Below are positions 12,801-25,604 of a stretch of 64,000 nt of DNA, piece by piece. The stretch lies in contig KL647315.1 of NCBI GenBank assembly GCA_000727475.1, positions 1,452,826 to 1,516,825 of the forward strand. The letters run 5' to 3'. The notes below the pieces were generated by a model. The model was not told the origin of the DNA and ran no database searches. It was given only the letters and a program-made list of their open reading frames with translations. Made by a program: the position numbers and the translations under genes. The DNA is from Sarcocystis neurona. Its lineage: Eukaryota > Apicomplexa > Conoidasida > Eucoccidiorida > Sarcocystidae. The stretch's first letter is position 1; the number at the start of each line of letters is the position of its first letter.

Positions 12801-14245
12801 GTGGTAAGGTACGCATCACTGGGACACAGCTGTCAGCAAACGAGATCGTCCTTTCACTTGCACACTGTGTTCCATCTATAGATATGTTTGGTGCGCTTCT
12901 TAGTTGAGGCATGCGTAGAAGGAAGTCACTTCTACTCCTACCACACACAGACAAACTCGATGTAATTCCGACCACGCACGTTTCCACGAGCGTGCGTACA
13001 ACGCCCATTATCTTTGTAGAGTTTCTAGTACGCTGCAACGGAGGAGATCCATGGCAGGGACGCCGTGTAATCGATTCTACGGCAGCAGCACCAGCCGTAC
13101 ACAGACGATGGAGGCGCCGTGTGTCCTGGGGAGCGTGACAGAACCGGAGCAGCGAAAGAGTTGCCTCCTGCGTCTAATTTTCTCGGGGTCCCATGTCCGC
13201 TGCTATTTTAGATAGCTGCTGCTTTTCGCACTGCCCGCTTCCCCCTTCCCCTCTGCGATCATAGCAGACCGCAGTACACACGAGTTTAGCCCACGCGAAC
13301 ACAACTTCTCCGCGCGTGTGGCACACCTCGAGGCGTGTGCGCGCGTGTGTATCCATCTATCTGCACACGTCCGTTTAACTAATTATGCGTGTCACATATC
13401 TTTTTCACCTGCTTACGTGCGCACACACGCACACCCCACCTACGATTCACCTACGTGGAGATCTGCCGATCATTACCGACTTCGGCTGCACAGAAGCAGA
13501 CTACCAACACTCTGCTACGCGTAAGACGACAGGGAGCCGCTCGCGACGACGGAAATACGCATCGTAGTCCTTCGTACGCCCGTCGACAGACGAAGACGAC
13601 TACAGAAGTCGTGGCACATGCATGTGGAGAAATTGGCATTTATACACACTCACGAAGAGAGTGAACCCCGAATTTTTCTATCCTCGTATCACGTGTATGT
13701 TGACAAAGTCCTGCAGTGGTCGTCCACTCCAGCGGAGCCGGCACAGAACTGTTCAGGCGTGATGACGCATCCATACATTTCCCCCTGAAAGGTGTGTGTG
13801 TGTATAAGAGGCTCTTCCATAGGCGTCGGTGTACACACGCGTGTGCTGCACCTCTTCAACGTAAACACACGCACACACACGTGTGCGCGTGTTGAAATGT
13901 CAGCAAAAACGTGCGCAAAAAAGAAGAAGAAGCAGCTGCTGCTGCGTGGTTGTGAGGTGCTGCGTTGTGCGCCAGTGGCCTCGTGCGACGAGCGCTGCTC
14001 GTGCGCGTTGGTCGTCGTTTCTGTTCTCGTGCTGCTGTCGCGTGTGTGTGTGCCCGACGGCTTCTACCTGGCTGTTTCTTTCTCTCTCTCTCTGCTGGTG
14101 GTGGAACGGGTGTAGCGTGTGGGTGCCGGTGGAACGGCTATCGCAGAAGCGCCGTTGCAGCAGCTGCTGCTGCTGTCTGGGTGCTTGTGCGGCTGACATG
14201 GGGCGGGTGCTGGTTTGTGTGGTGGGGGTGTGTGTGGCCGTGTTT

Positions 14246-17200
14246 CTATTTTAAAAAAAGAATTCTCCATAGCAGTGCAGCGGTGCCAGCTCCGACGTAC
14301 GGAGCGATAGAAAACAGCAGCAGGAAGCGCAGCAGCGGGGTCGCATGTGAACAGGCTTCGTCATATTCGTACAGCAGCTGCTCGTCCGCCTCTCTTCTAT
14401 CCAGAATGTCGACAGCTTCGAGAAATGAAGAACCGTCGTCCTCTTCCGCGTCAGCAGCAGCAGCAGCGGCGGTGGCCCCGGAAGAGGCCAACTCCGCAGT
14501 TGTCGGAATATCAAGAAGAGAAGCAGCGCCGGGAGCAGCGGCACCTGCACGAGAGAGTGCGGCTGCAGCAGGAAGAAAACGCGGAGAAAAGCGACAGGGG
14601 CAGCAAAACGAACAGCAGGACGCTGTTGAGCAGACGGGCCAGCAGCAGCCGTGTCACTTGATACGGCAGAATAAATTTCGCAGTCGCGGCAGCAGGACCA
14701 GGCGGGACAGCAGTAGGACCCCACACACCGACGGAGGCAGCAGGGGTTTGTCGAGCAGTACGCTTACGACAAATATTACCACCAGCAGCAGACGGAGAGG
14801 CGCGCGCAGCCGCGTTCTTCGCAACAAAACACAAGCTTTCTGCAGCGACCACAGCAGAGGCCCCGCTGTGCCACGAGCAAAGGTGGGAAGCACCAGTCGC
14901 CTCAGCAGGAGCAGCAGCAGCAGGAAAATTCATTTTTTAAGCAGCAGCGGCGGCAGCAGCGAGGTGACCCAAAGAAACACGCGACACCGGCATTCGTGCG
15001 TCAGCGGAGACCCCTCAAAAAGGAGACGCAGCAACAGCATTCACAGCAGCAGCGCCCCCCCGCCCACGGCACATGCAGTCGGCAGCACAGCAGAAAAAGC
15101 AGCAGCAGTAGGACAACAAGCAAGAGGCGGTCAAATGAAAGCAGCACCAGCAGCTAGGAAGTACGCCTTTTCAACGCACTATAGAGTCACCAGCAGCGTT
15201 CTTGTTCACTCCACAGGTGCTTCTTGCATGCGGCCGTGCATCTGGTCCGGACTGCTGCTATTCTACTGCTGCTACTGACACTGCTGCTGCTGTTGCTGCT
15301 GCTGGAACTGCAGCTGCTGCTGCCGTTGCTTCTCCTGCTGCTGGGAAGTTGCGGGGCGCGACCAGCGCTCCCGCAGAGAGCCGCTGCTGCAGGAGCAGCC
15401 GCAACAGCAGCAACGGAAACAAGCAAGAGCGGGAGCAGCCGCCGCAGGCGCGTGATGGGCACGAAGACAGAAGGGCAGCAACAGCTTTAACGGTAGCAGA
15501 TCGTTTTCCCTGCAGTGTGTCCCACGTGTTCTGTTCTGTTCCCTACGAGACGGGCTGCTCCAGACTCACCTCCTGTGACGTCAATCTCTGGCAGCAGCAG
15601 CTCATCTCGCTGCTGCGTTTCTGTCTTCGAGGCGGTGGTCAGCGTGCTGCTGCTTCCGCTTGACGTGTTGCTGCTTGTGCTTGACGTGTTGCTGCTCCTG
15701 CTGTCGAGGCGGTTGCTGTCCTGAAGAAGAGCAGCCGGAGCAGCAAGGGCGGGGGCCGAAGCAGCAGCAGCAAGAGGCGGAGCAGCAGCAGCAGAAGGCG
15801 CTGCTGCTGATGTTTCGGCAGCGGTTGGGGCTCCCTGCTGCTGCGGCCGCTGCTGCTTGAAGAAAGAGCTGGACGGATTGCTGATAAGCGTCGCATCGCT
15901 CCGCACAACAGGAACAGCAGCAGACGTTCCTATGAGGAGAAGGCTGTCACTGCGGGTGAAGCGCGCAGTGTAGGCGATGGCCGGGTTGTAGGAAGAAGGA
16001 GAGGGGGGCAGCAGCAGCACAAGCAGCAGCAGCAAAGCAGCGACTGCCACTTCAAGCAGACAACGCCCCACGTTTCTCTTCCCCTTCTCCTTCCTCACGT
16101 GCAGTTTCTCTTCAAGCAGCACTACAACCTGCCGCTGCTGCTGAAGAGTTGAAACTCTCTGCGTCTTCACGCCGCCGCCGGCTGCAGCAACCGCTGACCT
16201 TCCTCCTCCTCCTGCTGCAGCAGCTGTTGCTGCGCTGCCGCCATGGGCTTCCAGCCCAGCACCGAAGCGCCACTGCTGCGCGTCTTCCTCCTCCTCCTCC
16301 TCTTCATTTCCCTGTCTCTTTTGCTGCCTCTGCTGCTGCTCGCGCCGCACGGGCTCCTGCTGCTGCTGCTGCTGCTGCACCAGTGACTGCTGGCGGCGGC
16401 GCGATGAAAACGAAAGCAGCTGCAGCAGAGCTGTCGCCTACGCGTAACACAGGCACATCTTCGCAGAGGCTGCGTTTTGACAGCGCTTCCCCTTCCCCTT
16501 CGTCTACGAAGAGTTGAATTTCTTCCGCGTGCACGGAGAGACGCATGCACGCCTGTCCTGCGTATCCTCCTCATACACACGTGACGCATGGAGGCGCATG
16601 CATGCGGCGCCGAAAGGCAGACCATCGAGGAAGATACGAAAAAACAAAATAAGTTGGGAAACTTGTGAAGGCAGAAGAAACGAACAAACTCGGACGGACG
16701 TGAAGAGGCCGTCTCCTCAGACGGTGCCACGTTATACACACCACTACTTCCCCATCTTTCTCCCTATAAACAAAAGTGTCCATACCGCAGTCCATACCAA
16801 TGCATGCACACCTGTATTCGCTATACAGTATTTCTGCTGCACGCACCTATACACACATATGAATACGCATGTACGCCCATGTGTCTCGTCTTACATACAC
16901 ATCGATGTACGAACATATATACATATATCGATAGAGACACACACATATATATATGTATTGAGAGAAAAAGAGAGAGACCCACACACACGTATAAAAATTC
17001 ACCTGCATGCACACTCATATATATATGTGTGTATTTGCCTGTTGCTGAGTCGTTCAGGTCCTGCTGAATTCTACTTCCCCGTATCAATAAAAGAGATTCC
17101 TTCCACAGCCAGAATCTCGGCATGCTGGATATCTAAGCCAGTGCATGCACATCACTATCTATCCGATGCTTCTATCGACGACTTACATGCATGCCCAAAT

Positions 17201-20200
17201 ACGCATATGAATATCCAGATATGTTCGTATGTAGACAGCAACTGCATGCAAATGTTTAGCGACTCCTTCTTCACGTGTCTCTATCTGTCTGTGTGTCTCT
17301 ATGATGCGAAGGTGTTTCCCCGTACGAGAATACGAAGACCACCTGCATATCGTCGACACACCCTCCTTTCTCTGTTTTCTTCCCTGTCCCTCTCTTTTTC
17401 TCTCTAAACACATCACTATGTCTATAATATATGTCCTTTTAGATTCCTGCATGTATACCTTGGTACTCTCCAGGCACGCATCTCTCTCTGCTTTCTCCCT
17501 CTCTATATATATGCGTATATGTCTAGATACCTGCATGCATGACATACATATATATATATATATATATACAAAGAAGGCACGCAGGAAAGCGTTGATGGCA
17601 TGTGCTCTGCATCTGAAGAGAAGGAACTTCTTCAGATATGCGTCTCTTTGCTGTCCTGTCCACGAAGTGCCGCGCAGCAACATGCCGTGCTGCTGTACGC
17701 GTATCCACTCCTGTGCAGCAGAAACTCATGCAGTTCGCTCTTTTGGCTCTTTTGCTTTTCCCCTCGCTCTCTGAATTTTCCTTTTCTTCTTTTCCTCTTC
17801 CTTTCTTCTTCTCTTTTCGCCCTCTCTTTTCTCGTCGAGTTCCGCTCCAGACGCGCGAGCGCGCAGGCGTGCAACTGCTGCTTCCTGGGCAAGTGAGATG
17901 TGTTGTGGTGGTGAAGCAGCAGCAACTCTTCCACGCTTCGTATTCGCTATGACACTCTCCTGCAGATCATCTACACTGCAGCAGCAGCAGGCAGCCGTCA
18001 CGTCGAAAATACCCGGCCCCGATATTTTGTCTACGCACACGCACACATCCATGGGGAACCCAACACACCGCGTCTACTACACCGACACATCACACAAATA
18101 TGCGGATGTGTGTATGGCTGGTGTGTGTATACATGCGCCTATGTATATATATACAGGTGTAGATACATATATGGATATATATTTACAGATAGGGATGTGT
18201 AAATGTATATTTGGTTACGTACATATACGTATATATGTGGATTTATGTACATATATGTGGATGTGTCTGTATATGCGGATATACACATATATATGTAGGC
18301 ACACCTACGCATATATATATAAGGGCATATATATATATATATATAAATATACGTATGGACGGATATGTATATATATATATATATATGTGTATGCATGCAT
18401 GCCGTGCATGCCGCGTACGTGTGTAGACATTTGTCTACAGCTCAAGCCGATGTGTGCATGTGTTCATGGAGAGAGGAAGAGACGTAGAGAGGAACCGGCC
18501 ATAACAATAAATTTTATTTAGAGGACGAGAAGGAAGAAGAGACGGTGCCGTAGCGGCACACGTACAAACGCGTCGTCTTCCGAGGGGGTACTGCGCCAAC
18601 AGCAACGTCTGCGCCAGCAGCAGGCGCAGCGGCAGCAGCAGGCGCAGCGGCAGCAGCAGGCGCAGCGGCAGCAGTGCTACGAGGTGGGCAGCAGTGCTAC
18701 GAGATGGGCAGCAGCGGTAGCGGCAGCGCCCGCAGCACCAGCAGCAGGACTGACGTAGCAGCCGCGCGGTTCACGCAGCAGCCGCAGCACCGGCAACGGC
18801 ATTCCCCTTCCCCCAACAAACGGCAGCAGCGACGGCAGACGCGCAGCAGGAGCAGCTGTCGCAGTAGCAACACCCGCAGCAGCACCACCTGCTGCAACAG
18901 CAGTCGCAGCCGCAGCGTTTGCAACAGCACCACTTGCAGCAGCAGCAACACCCGCTGCAGCAGCAGCAGCAACACCCGCAGAAGCAGCGCCAGCACCTGC
19001 AGCAGCAGCACTTGCAGCAGCAGCACTTGCAGCAGGAGTGTAAGTCCCGCGTCCCGTCGCAAAGTCAGTAGAGACAGAAACACGCAAGGAAGCGCCGCGG
19101 TTTCTTCAGTTAGATGTTCAGTCTCGTTCTCCTCTGTGTCTCTCGCTTTTCTCTCTCTCGACGTTTTTTTTTAACAGGAGCACCGCGGCTACTTACCCCA
19201 CACCGTGAGGTGTACGTACACCCTGTAGGTGAAGGCAGCGGGCGTTTTACCGTGTCCCCTTGTCTCTACACGTGCACGACTCTGCCCCTCCCTCCTCCCC
19301 TGTACATATACGTTCTCTTTACATGACTGTAAGACATGTTTGCCTTGCATGTATACAAACAACGCCATCTCAACAAAAAACTGGCAGTGACTTAAATACG
19401 TGTGGCTGCACGCATAGTTCTCTCTGTTTGGACATATACGTATATATACGCTTTTTTCCGCCTAGTTGTTTACGCAGGGAGTGTACACGTAGTATACATA
19501 GAACAGACCGTCGGCGTAGGAAACGCAGGCGAGACAGAACGTCTCCAGAAGAGAACAGAAAGGGCGAAGAATTACTTGCAATGGTGGAATGTCCTGCTGG
19601 ATGTATTTCTTTCTGTATGTATGTATGTATGTGTGTGTGTGTGTGGGCGTGTGTGCTTCTGTGTACACATATATATATATATACACGTGGAGGGAAAAGA
19701 GAACCATGAGAGAGGATGGGATATGTAAGAGCGGTTCAGCTGACTTTGGTAATGCGTCCCACCATCAGAAAGGCTCCGAGTGCCTCTCGAAAGGCTACGC
19801 GCAGCAGCACCTTCCACGCTGTCCAGCTCGCTGCTTCATTATTCCACAGCTGCTGCTGGTGCATCGCTTCCTCCTGCGTCTGCTGCAGTTGCTGCTGCTG
19901 TGTGGGCTGTGGCACCAGAGCACCGGTGAGGATCGCCGCCGCAGCTGCTCCGACGTACTGCAGCAGCACCACGATAGTCGCGGTCCGCCACGTCAACTTC
20001 GGAACAACAGCAGCAGCATCGGCAGCATCACGGGGGTCAACAGCAGCCACCGCCGTTCCTTCCTGCCGTGCCAGCAGTCTTTCTCTGCTGCTGGGGCCGC
20101 CTCCGTCACCGGAAGCGCTGCTGCTGCTGTGAGCTTCTGCAGACGTTCTGCTGCTGCTGCTGCTCGTTGTCTCCCCCCTGCAAATCGGGGAGATGCGCAG

Positions 20201-23200
20201 ACCCAAGAGAGCCGCGTAGAGGAACGCCGGATTGCCGAAGGCTCCTGCCGCACAGACGCACGCACCAGCAGCAGCAGCATTCCCAGCGTTAACAGCAGCA
20301 GCAGCAGTACCCCACCGTCCCCAGCGACTGCGCGGCGGCAACAGCAGCGGCGACCGCTCAGCAGCAAACAAAGCCGCAGTCCTCGCTACCGCAGCGGTCG
20401 TGACCCGGCTCTGCAAAAAAGGAAGAGCCGCAACAGCAGCAACAGGAGAACCGGGCGGCTCCCGGAGAGACGCGCAGCACAGTTGTAGCCGCAGCAACAG
20501 CAGCAGGTGCTTCAGCAGCAGCCAGCGGACCCGCAGCAGGGACGCCGTCACCGCCTTCACTTGGATCCTCCCTTGTCTCTATATCTACTCAAAGTTGAAT
20601 TTTTCACTCGTGTTCTACGCATGCACGCGTCTTCCTCCCTCACATCCAGGCTACTCCACACCACATACGTATATGCTCCAAGAGTCGCACACTTTTATAT
20701 ATCTCATACATACAGTATCCAACAGGAGGTACACACCTTCATGTATCCCATATACATATGTGTTATACATACATATATATATGTGTATATGTGTATATAT
20801 ATTCATATATCCCTGTAATATATGTAAAGTGTGTTCAACAAGAGGTACGCAGCAGGAGGTAGACGCTCTGATATACGGACGAGCAGCACCACGCAGTACC
20901 ACGCAGACACATATGTCTATACATATCCAAATCTCGGCAGAAACACGAAGGCAGAGGCCCCTGTCTATGTGAAAGGGTACAAATGAAGGAGGGGCGCATC
21001 TTGCTCGATTTACATATTTGTGAAGTATAGGGAAGTGGGTGGTCTACACAGGTATGCATGTCCACATTCAGGTGGAGACGCAGTGCAGCGCGCGAGGTGT
21101 CTCCTCTCCTCGGAATTCACGAAGGAGACGTCTGCTGCAGAAACCCCCCCCCCTTCTTCTGCCTCGGGTGAGCGACGGAGCGACGCGACCCCGGCAGCAA
21201 AAAAAACCTGCAACACACCCGGCGACGCAGCAGCAGAGCTGCTCGGACGGAGGAGGAGACGAGACACGGAGACCGAAGGCGGAAGACGGACAGGAAGTGC
21301 TGCGGCCACCAGAAGGGTTCTACGCCTCTCAAAATACAACTACATTGACCAAACAACGAAATTCGAACTCTTGTCAGTGATGGTCACACATATATATATG
21401 CATGTGTGTAAACTAATATATACAAAGAGAGGGACACAAAAAGAGAGAGATACAGACGGCTAGAGCCATATATATGTACGCACATATGTGTGTGTGTGTG
21501 TGTAAACAAATGCATGCGTATATCTACATATGTATACAGAGACACAGAAACACAAAGAAACACAGGCGGCTACATATATACATATATATGCGTGTATGGA
21601 AGCAGATACATACACACATATATATATATAGACACACACACACACACAGAGAAAGAGAGAGATACAGATGGCTATATACATACATGTATATGCATGTGCG
21701 TAAACGTATGCATAGATCCATATATGTATATAGAGACAGAGAAACACAAAGAGACAGACACAGACGGCTATATATATATATGCATGTATGTAAACAGATA
21801 GACACATATATATATATATACATGTATATAGAGAGAGAGATACAGACGATGAAGTGATTACTTGATAAATAGAGAGAGATCCTGAAGTAGAGAAATATTG
21901 GAGACAGCCATAGAGATTATATATAACATAAAAATAGTCAACAGATATACTCGGGATCACAGCGCAAACTTATCATCATGTGTATATACACATAAATATG
22001 TATACACATATATACATATATACATCTATATATACAGACGTCTACACATATAGGGAGAGGGGTACGGATATAGATATGGGGGAAATCAGATAAACAAATT
22101 CGTGTAGACACGGGCAGGGGTTTCTACAAAGAAGGACATTTAATGTTCTACAGGTCGAGCTCGAGGGACGCGTGAGTTAATATGTGTGTGGCATAGTCGT
22201 AGTAGTAGTAGTCGTAGTAGTAGTAGTAGTACATCCGCTTAAAAGAGAGGCGACTTTCTCCTACCGTAGACGGCGTAGGCCGCATGCAGCAGCAGAGGAA
22301 GTCGCAAGGCGAGGCCCCATCCATCGCAGTCAAAGAGACTGCAGGAAGGTACCGCCACAGGGAAGAGAGAAGCGGCAGCAAACGGCGAAGAAGAAGGAAC
22401 AGCAGCAGCAGCAGCAAACGCAGCGCTTCCCGCAGCAGCGGCGCGTGTCACGGCCATCACGAGGAAGGCGCACAGAGCTTCTGCTGCGCAGCAGCGAAGC
22501 AGGCGCACATTTTCTTCATCTCCTGCGAGGGCAGCAGCAAAACGCGCCTTCACGTCTCCGCTGCTGCCGAACGAGAACCTCTTGTTATTCGCTACTCTGT
22601 TGCGGCTGCTGTTCAGAAAAAGCGTGAGCAGCCCGCGTCGTCTGCTGCGGCTGACGCGCATGATAGTCCTGCCGAAGAACCCCGCCGAGGGGCCCGTGTT
22701 GCTGCTGCTGCTGCTCCCGCCGCCACTGCCTGTCCGCACACAGGACTGCAGCGAGAGCGGCGAGACGGCAGGCGGGTGCAGCAGCACTTGCTGTCCGTAT
22801 CTGCCGCACTTCTGCAGAGCATGCAGCAGCGAAAATCCCTCTTGTTCTTCTTCCTGCTGCAGCAGTCTTCTCCGCCGCGTAGCTGCTGCTGCGCCCTCTC
22901 GCGTTGCCTCCTCTTCTTCCTCATGCCGCTGTCGCTCGTCCCTTTCCGCGCACAGGCAGCTGTTGCTGCCGGTGCTGCTGCTGCTGCACGTGCTGCTGCT
23001 GCTGGCTCGGCGACTGCTGTTGCAGAAGCTCTCCTGGTGCTGCTCCGTCCTTCCCTCTGTCTCGCCTCCCAGCAGCGGCGACGTCGGCGTCTCCTCTCTG
23101 AGGCCATCCCCCGCCATCTTCCCTGCTGCTGCTGCTCCTCGCGCCGCTGGACATGTCATCTTTTCCCCTCGTTTTCGACCTGGTCCTCTCCCCGCTGCTG

Positions 23201-23939
23201 CTCCTCCAGCAAGCACGAGCCTAGCACCGCCATGTCCTGTTGCTGTCCCCTGTGTTTCTGCTGCGCTCGCCGCTGCTGTACCCATTGTTGCTGTTCCTGC
23301 TGCTGCTTCTTGCCCCCTTCGGACGCATGCAGCGCCTGGAAATGTCAAATTCGTTCCATATGGAGAGGAAGCAGACGTCTGCTGCAACTGCTCCTGCGGT
23401 CGCTGCAGCAGCTGTTGCTCCCCTACAGCGGGAGGGGCAGTTTGCAGGATCGCCGTCGGGACTGCTTGACTCTGCGTCTCCACAGCCGCTGCTGCTGCGG
23501 GAAGAAGAGCGTGACCTGCTGTATCAAGAGCGCGGGGAGCTGTCGGTCGTGCTGCTACTGCCGCTGCTGCGGCGTGCAACGAAGCAGCAGCCTCTGCTGC
23601 AGGTGATGCCGTACCTGCGTGTGCTGCAGCAGTCAGCGTTTGTGGTGTCTTCGCTCCAGCAGCAGGACACAGAGAGACGAGAACTGGTGCGGAGAGCCGT
23701 CCAGCAGGCGCAGCAGCGGGGCTTCCTTCAGTCAGTAGCTGTCTCTCCTTCTGCCCGGCATTTTCTCCTGTCTCGGGCTCGCCTCCCGTGTCTCTTCCTT
23801 CCACCGCTACGGAGGCAGCTGCTGGTGCTGCTGCCCAGTCTGCTGGTGCTGCTGCCCAGTCTGCGGTAACCCCGCCTGCTGCCCTCGGGGCGCCGCAACA
23901 GCCGGGCGCCGCCGTTGACGTCCCTCCTGCAGCAGACAT
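14246..23939 (-). CDS. Aquaporin-like MIP family membrane protein, repeat-expanded, four exons
   Basis: Proposed exons in coding order: 23939-22265, 20244-19763, 16128-15570, 14544-14246. They join in phase (1, 0, 1) to give about 1004 residues, against roughly 250-300 for ordinary aquaporins. The ATG at 23939 has AAAC before it. Residues 1-480 are Ala/Gln/Ser-rich. The membrane core follows MIP order: TM1 482-505 with the family Glu (AAEALCAF), TM2 541-558, loop B YGAFGNPAF (N563-P564-A565, formed exactly across the first splice junction), TM3 about 643-668, TM4 about 700-722 with Glu712 (REALGAF), TM5 about 741-760, loop E SYNPAIAY (767-770), then a long Ala/Ser insertion, and TM6 976-998 containing IAPYVGAG. 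Such channels pass water or small neutral solutes. Odd: Ile770 replaces the Arg that normally follows the second NPA, and an alternative NPS lies at 803-805. The third exon could start 12 bases earlier. Family assignment rests on this topology. Confidence 0.65.
16801..17539. promoter_or_regulatory. Cluster of TGCATGCA words
   Basis: Exact TGCATGCA occurs at 16801, 17004, 17142, 17243 and 17532 within 740 bp. In apicomplexans this palindrome is a known ApiAP2-type binding word. Its position in an intron of the minus-strand gene makes a regulatory role uncertain; it may be part of the surrounding simple sequence. Confidence 0.3.
18120..18420. repeat. TA/TG microsatellite block
   Basis: TATATA, TGTATA and ATATGTGG words, with two uninterrupted (TA) runs near 18330 and 18370. 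Inside the MIP intron. Confidence 0.85.
18598..18720. repeat. Two short tandem repeats, 18-bp and 20-bp units
   Basis: GCAGCGGCAGCAGCAGGC-type units repeat three times at about 18608-18672, followed by two copies of a 20-bp unit containing GTGCTACGAGGTGGGCAGCA (second copy AGATGGG) at about 18672-18712. Confidence 0.75.
18720..19040. repeat. CAG/CAC trinucleotide cluster
   Basis: Interrupted CAGCAG, AGCACC and GCAGCA runs. Intronic by the gene model above. Confidence 0.7.
21440..22090. repeat. Minisatellite of about 100-bp units in TA/CA sequence
   Basis: The word AGACGGCT or a near match (AGGCGGCT, AGATGGCT), preceded by ACA, recurs at about 21453, 21563, 21664 and 21761, followed each time by (TA)n, a TGCATGTATGTAAAC-like stretch and GAGACACAGA. 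Spacings are about 110, 101 and 97 bp. After 21850 it decays into plain TA-rich sequence. Confidence 0.7.
22196..22235. repeat. (GTA)n microsatellite beside splice donor
   Basis: Thirteen or so GTA/GTC triplets about 30 bp inside the intron from the MIP exon-1 donor. Confidence 0.85.
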
Positions 23940-25219
23940 GTTTCACTTTTCTGGGCCAACGTAGTTTGCCAGAAAAGGCATATATGTGGAGATATAGATA
24001 TATCTATATCTCGCAAGGTGGCACAAGAAGAGGGGGAGGACCCCAGGGATACACACACTTACATACGTGCGTATATGTATTTTAATTTATACGTCGGGAG
24101 AGTTAGATGACGGTGGAAAGGTTGTGCGTCTAGAAATTCGGTCATTTTGTAGAGAACTGTAGAGCTGCCGCTCCAGCGGAATTGCAGACGCACGCAGCAA
24201 ACGAAGCGCACGAAGACCAGGCAACGCTGACATACGTGTACATCAAGTCACGTTATATACGCCGTTGTCGCTGCTGCTGCTAGTTCGGGGAAAGCCAGCC
24301 GGCTGTTCACAGCTACTGCTGCGGTGTAGCTGCCCACACACACTGGTAGGTGTGCTACCGCGTTGAGCGAGAAGCTGCTGCCGGTGCGCGGGACCGGGCA
24401 GCAGAAACGCTGTTGCTGACCGGCTGCAGTGGGAGGAGCGCAAGCTGCTGCAGCGGTGTGGCGACACTTCGTCGAAACTGCAGTACACCAGAAAGCACGG
24501 TCTTCTGTTCTACGCACGCGTACAACGCAGGTGGAAAGCTGCAAAGAGAGGAGAGAGCGGCAGCAGAGAGTCTTTCTAAGCGCCTTGAGACACCTGTGGC
24601 ATCGCGACGCGCAAGAACTACATTAATATGTGCACGCGTAGGCGAACATGCGACCCAGTCGTATCTAAATACACACGTGTGTACACATGCGTGCGTTTTT
24701 TGCGGCTAATATTTTATGGAAGCAAATACCCACAAAGTCTGCTGCAGGAGAACGCAACCGCTTCAGGCGCTGCGCGGTCTGCAAAGGCAGATGCGCAGTG
24801 TAAAGGAAAAGAACGCAGAAACTAGCGAAAGGCAGAACCAGGAGCCGCAGTGCCGGCCACACGACGAAGAGTGAAAGCGTTGCTGGCGACGGTAATTTGA
24901 TGCTTGGAGACAAACAAACCTCTGATACGCATGAGCGCAGGCGTTTTTGACTACAGCACGACGAAGTCGTTGCAGCTGTTCTCAAGTTACGCAGCCCAAC
25001 ACACGGTAGTCGCAACGTTAGCGGTAAAAGGAGTGGTAAGCGATATCCTTTACGCCGAGCACTCGATTTACCATACCCGCCGTCCTGCGTCTAGCAGCAC
25101 ACCGCAAGGAGGTACGCAGCGGAGCACCGGCAGCCGTAACTGTGGTCCAGTACTACACGTTCGTGGTCGTGAAGCGCTATTCGTCCGTGCAGAGGCGAGA
25201 TCTAAAGGATTTTTTGTGC

Positions 25220-25604
25220 ATGGAGGGCAGAGGGACGAGAAAGAAGAGAAACAGACAAGAGCAGATGCAGCAGTCGCCTGCGCAGTCCTCTGGCAGCCAC
25301 ACTGCCCGGACCGGAAGAGACATTACTGCTTTGCACGGGAAGAAGAGTCGCACTCGACAGTGTAAACGGCAACAGAAGGTACGCCAAAGAGTGAGAGGGA
25401 GCGACGGGGGCTCCGCGTCCTGCATGAGCCAGGAAAAGAGCGTTTTCTTCTGTCTTTCAGCGTGCACTGGGGACGCACTGCGGCGCGTATACGCGTCATC
25501 TTGTGCCGCACAAATCCGCCTCGTCTGCGCCACACCACGTTTCTGTCTCGCAAAGTGAAGGAATGGCTGCCCTCCGATTCGTGAAAGAAAACCGAAGGAT
25601 GTAG
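25220..25604 (+). CDS. Candidate small basic protein, two exons, unknown function
   Basis: Proposed exons 25220-25378 and 25461-25604, giving 100 residues. The reasons to consider it are a strong donor (CAGAAG then GTACGC), an 82-bp intron ending in a good pyrimidine tract and CAG (TTCTTCTGTCTTTCAG), and preserved phase 0. The product is Arg/Lys-rich, starts MEGRGTRKKR and ends RFVKENRRM. The frame is open upstream of the ATG to about 25140, so the true start could be earlier or on another exon. I recognise no family. It may be a chance splice pair. Confidence 0.25.

Larger units (their letters stand above)
9356..14245. other. Intergenic region between DPH7 and MIP gene (convergent 3' ends)
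   Basis: Both flanking genes end here, so it should hold two 3' UTRs. It contains a TA/TG microsatellite at 9536-9730, an AAG-rich tract at about 9827-9883, and otherwise ordinary sequence of mixed composition (10.5-13.9 kb). Several open frames of 100-215 codons exist on both strands but show no domain, no repeat-free conserved block and no convincing splice set. I see no supported gene. Confidence 0.5.
16129..19762. other. MIP gene intron 2, repeat-rich
   Basis: A 3.6-kb intron with TGCATGCA words clustered at 16801-17539, a TA microsatellite near 17545, a pyrimidine tract near 17750-17840, a TA/TG block at 18120-18420, tandem repeats at 18598-18720 and CAG triplets to about 19040. The long Gln/Ser/Ala open frames at 18.6-19.1 kb come from the repeat; no membrane segment or MIP block is visible in them. 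Confidence 0.55.
20245..22264. other. MIP gene intron 1
   Basis: The intron runs from donor GTAGGA at 22264 to acceptor GCGGCAG just above 20244. It holds a (GTA)n run next to the donor (22196-22235), a long TA/CA minisatellite (21440-22090) and plain sequence at 20560-21440. No MIP block is missing between the two exons, because loop B is rebuilt exactly at the junction. Confidence 0.65.

Noticed and set aside
18674..19174. Gln/Ser/Cys-rich open frames on both strands
   Set aside because: Driven by CAG triplets; lies in the MIP intron and contains no conserved block.
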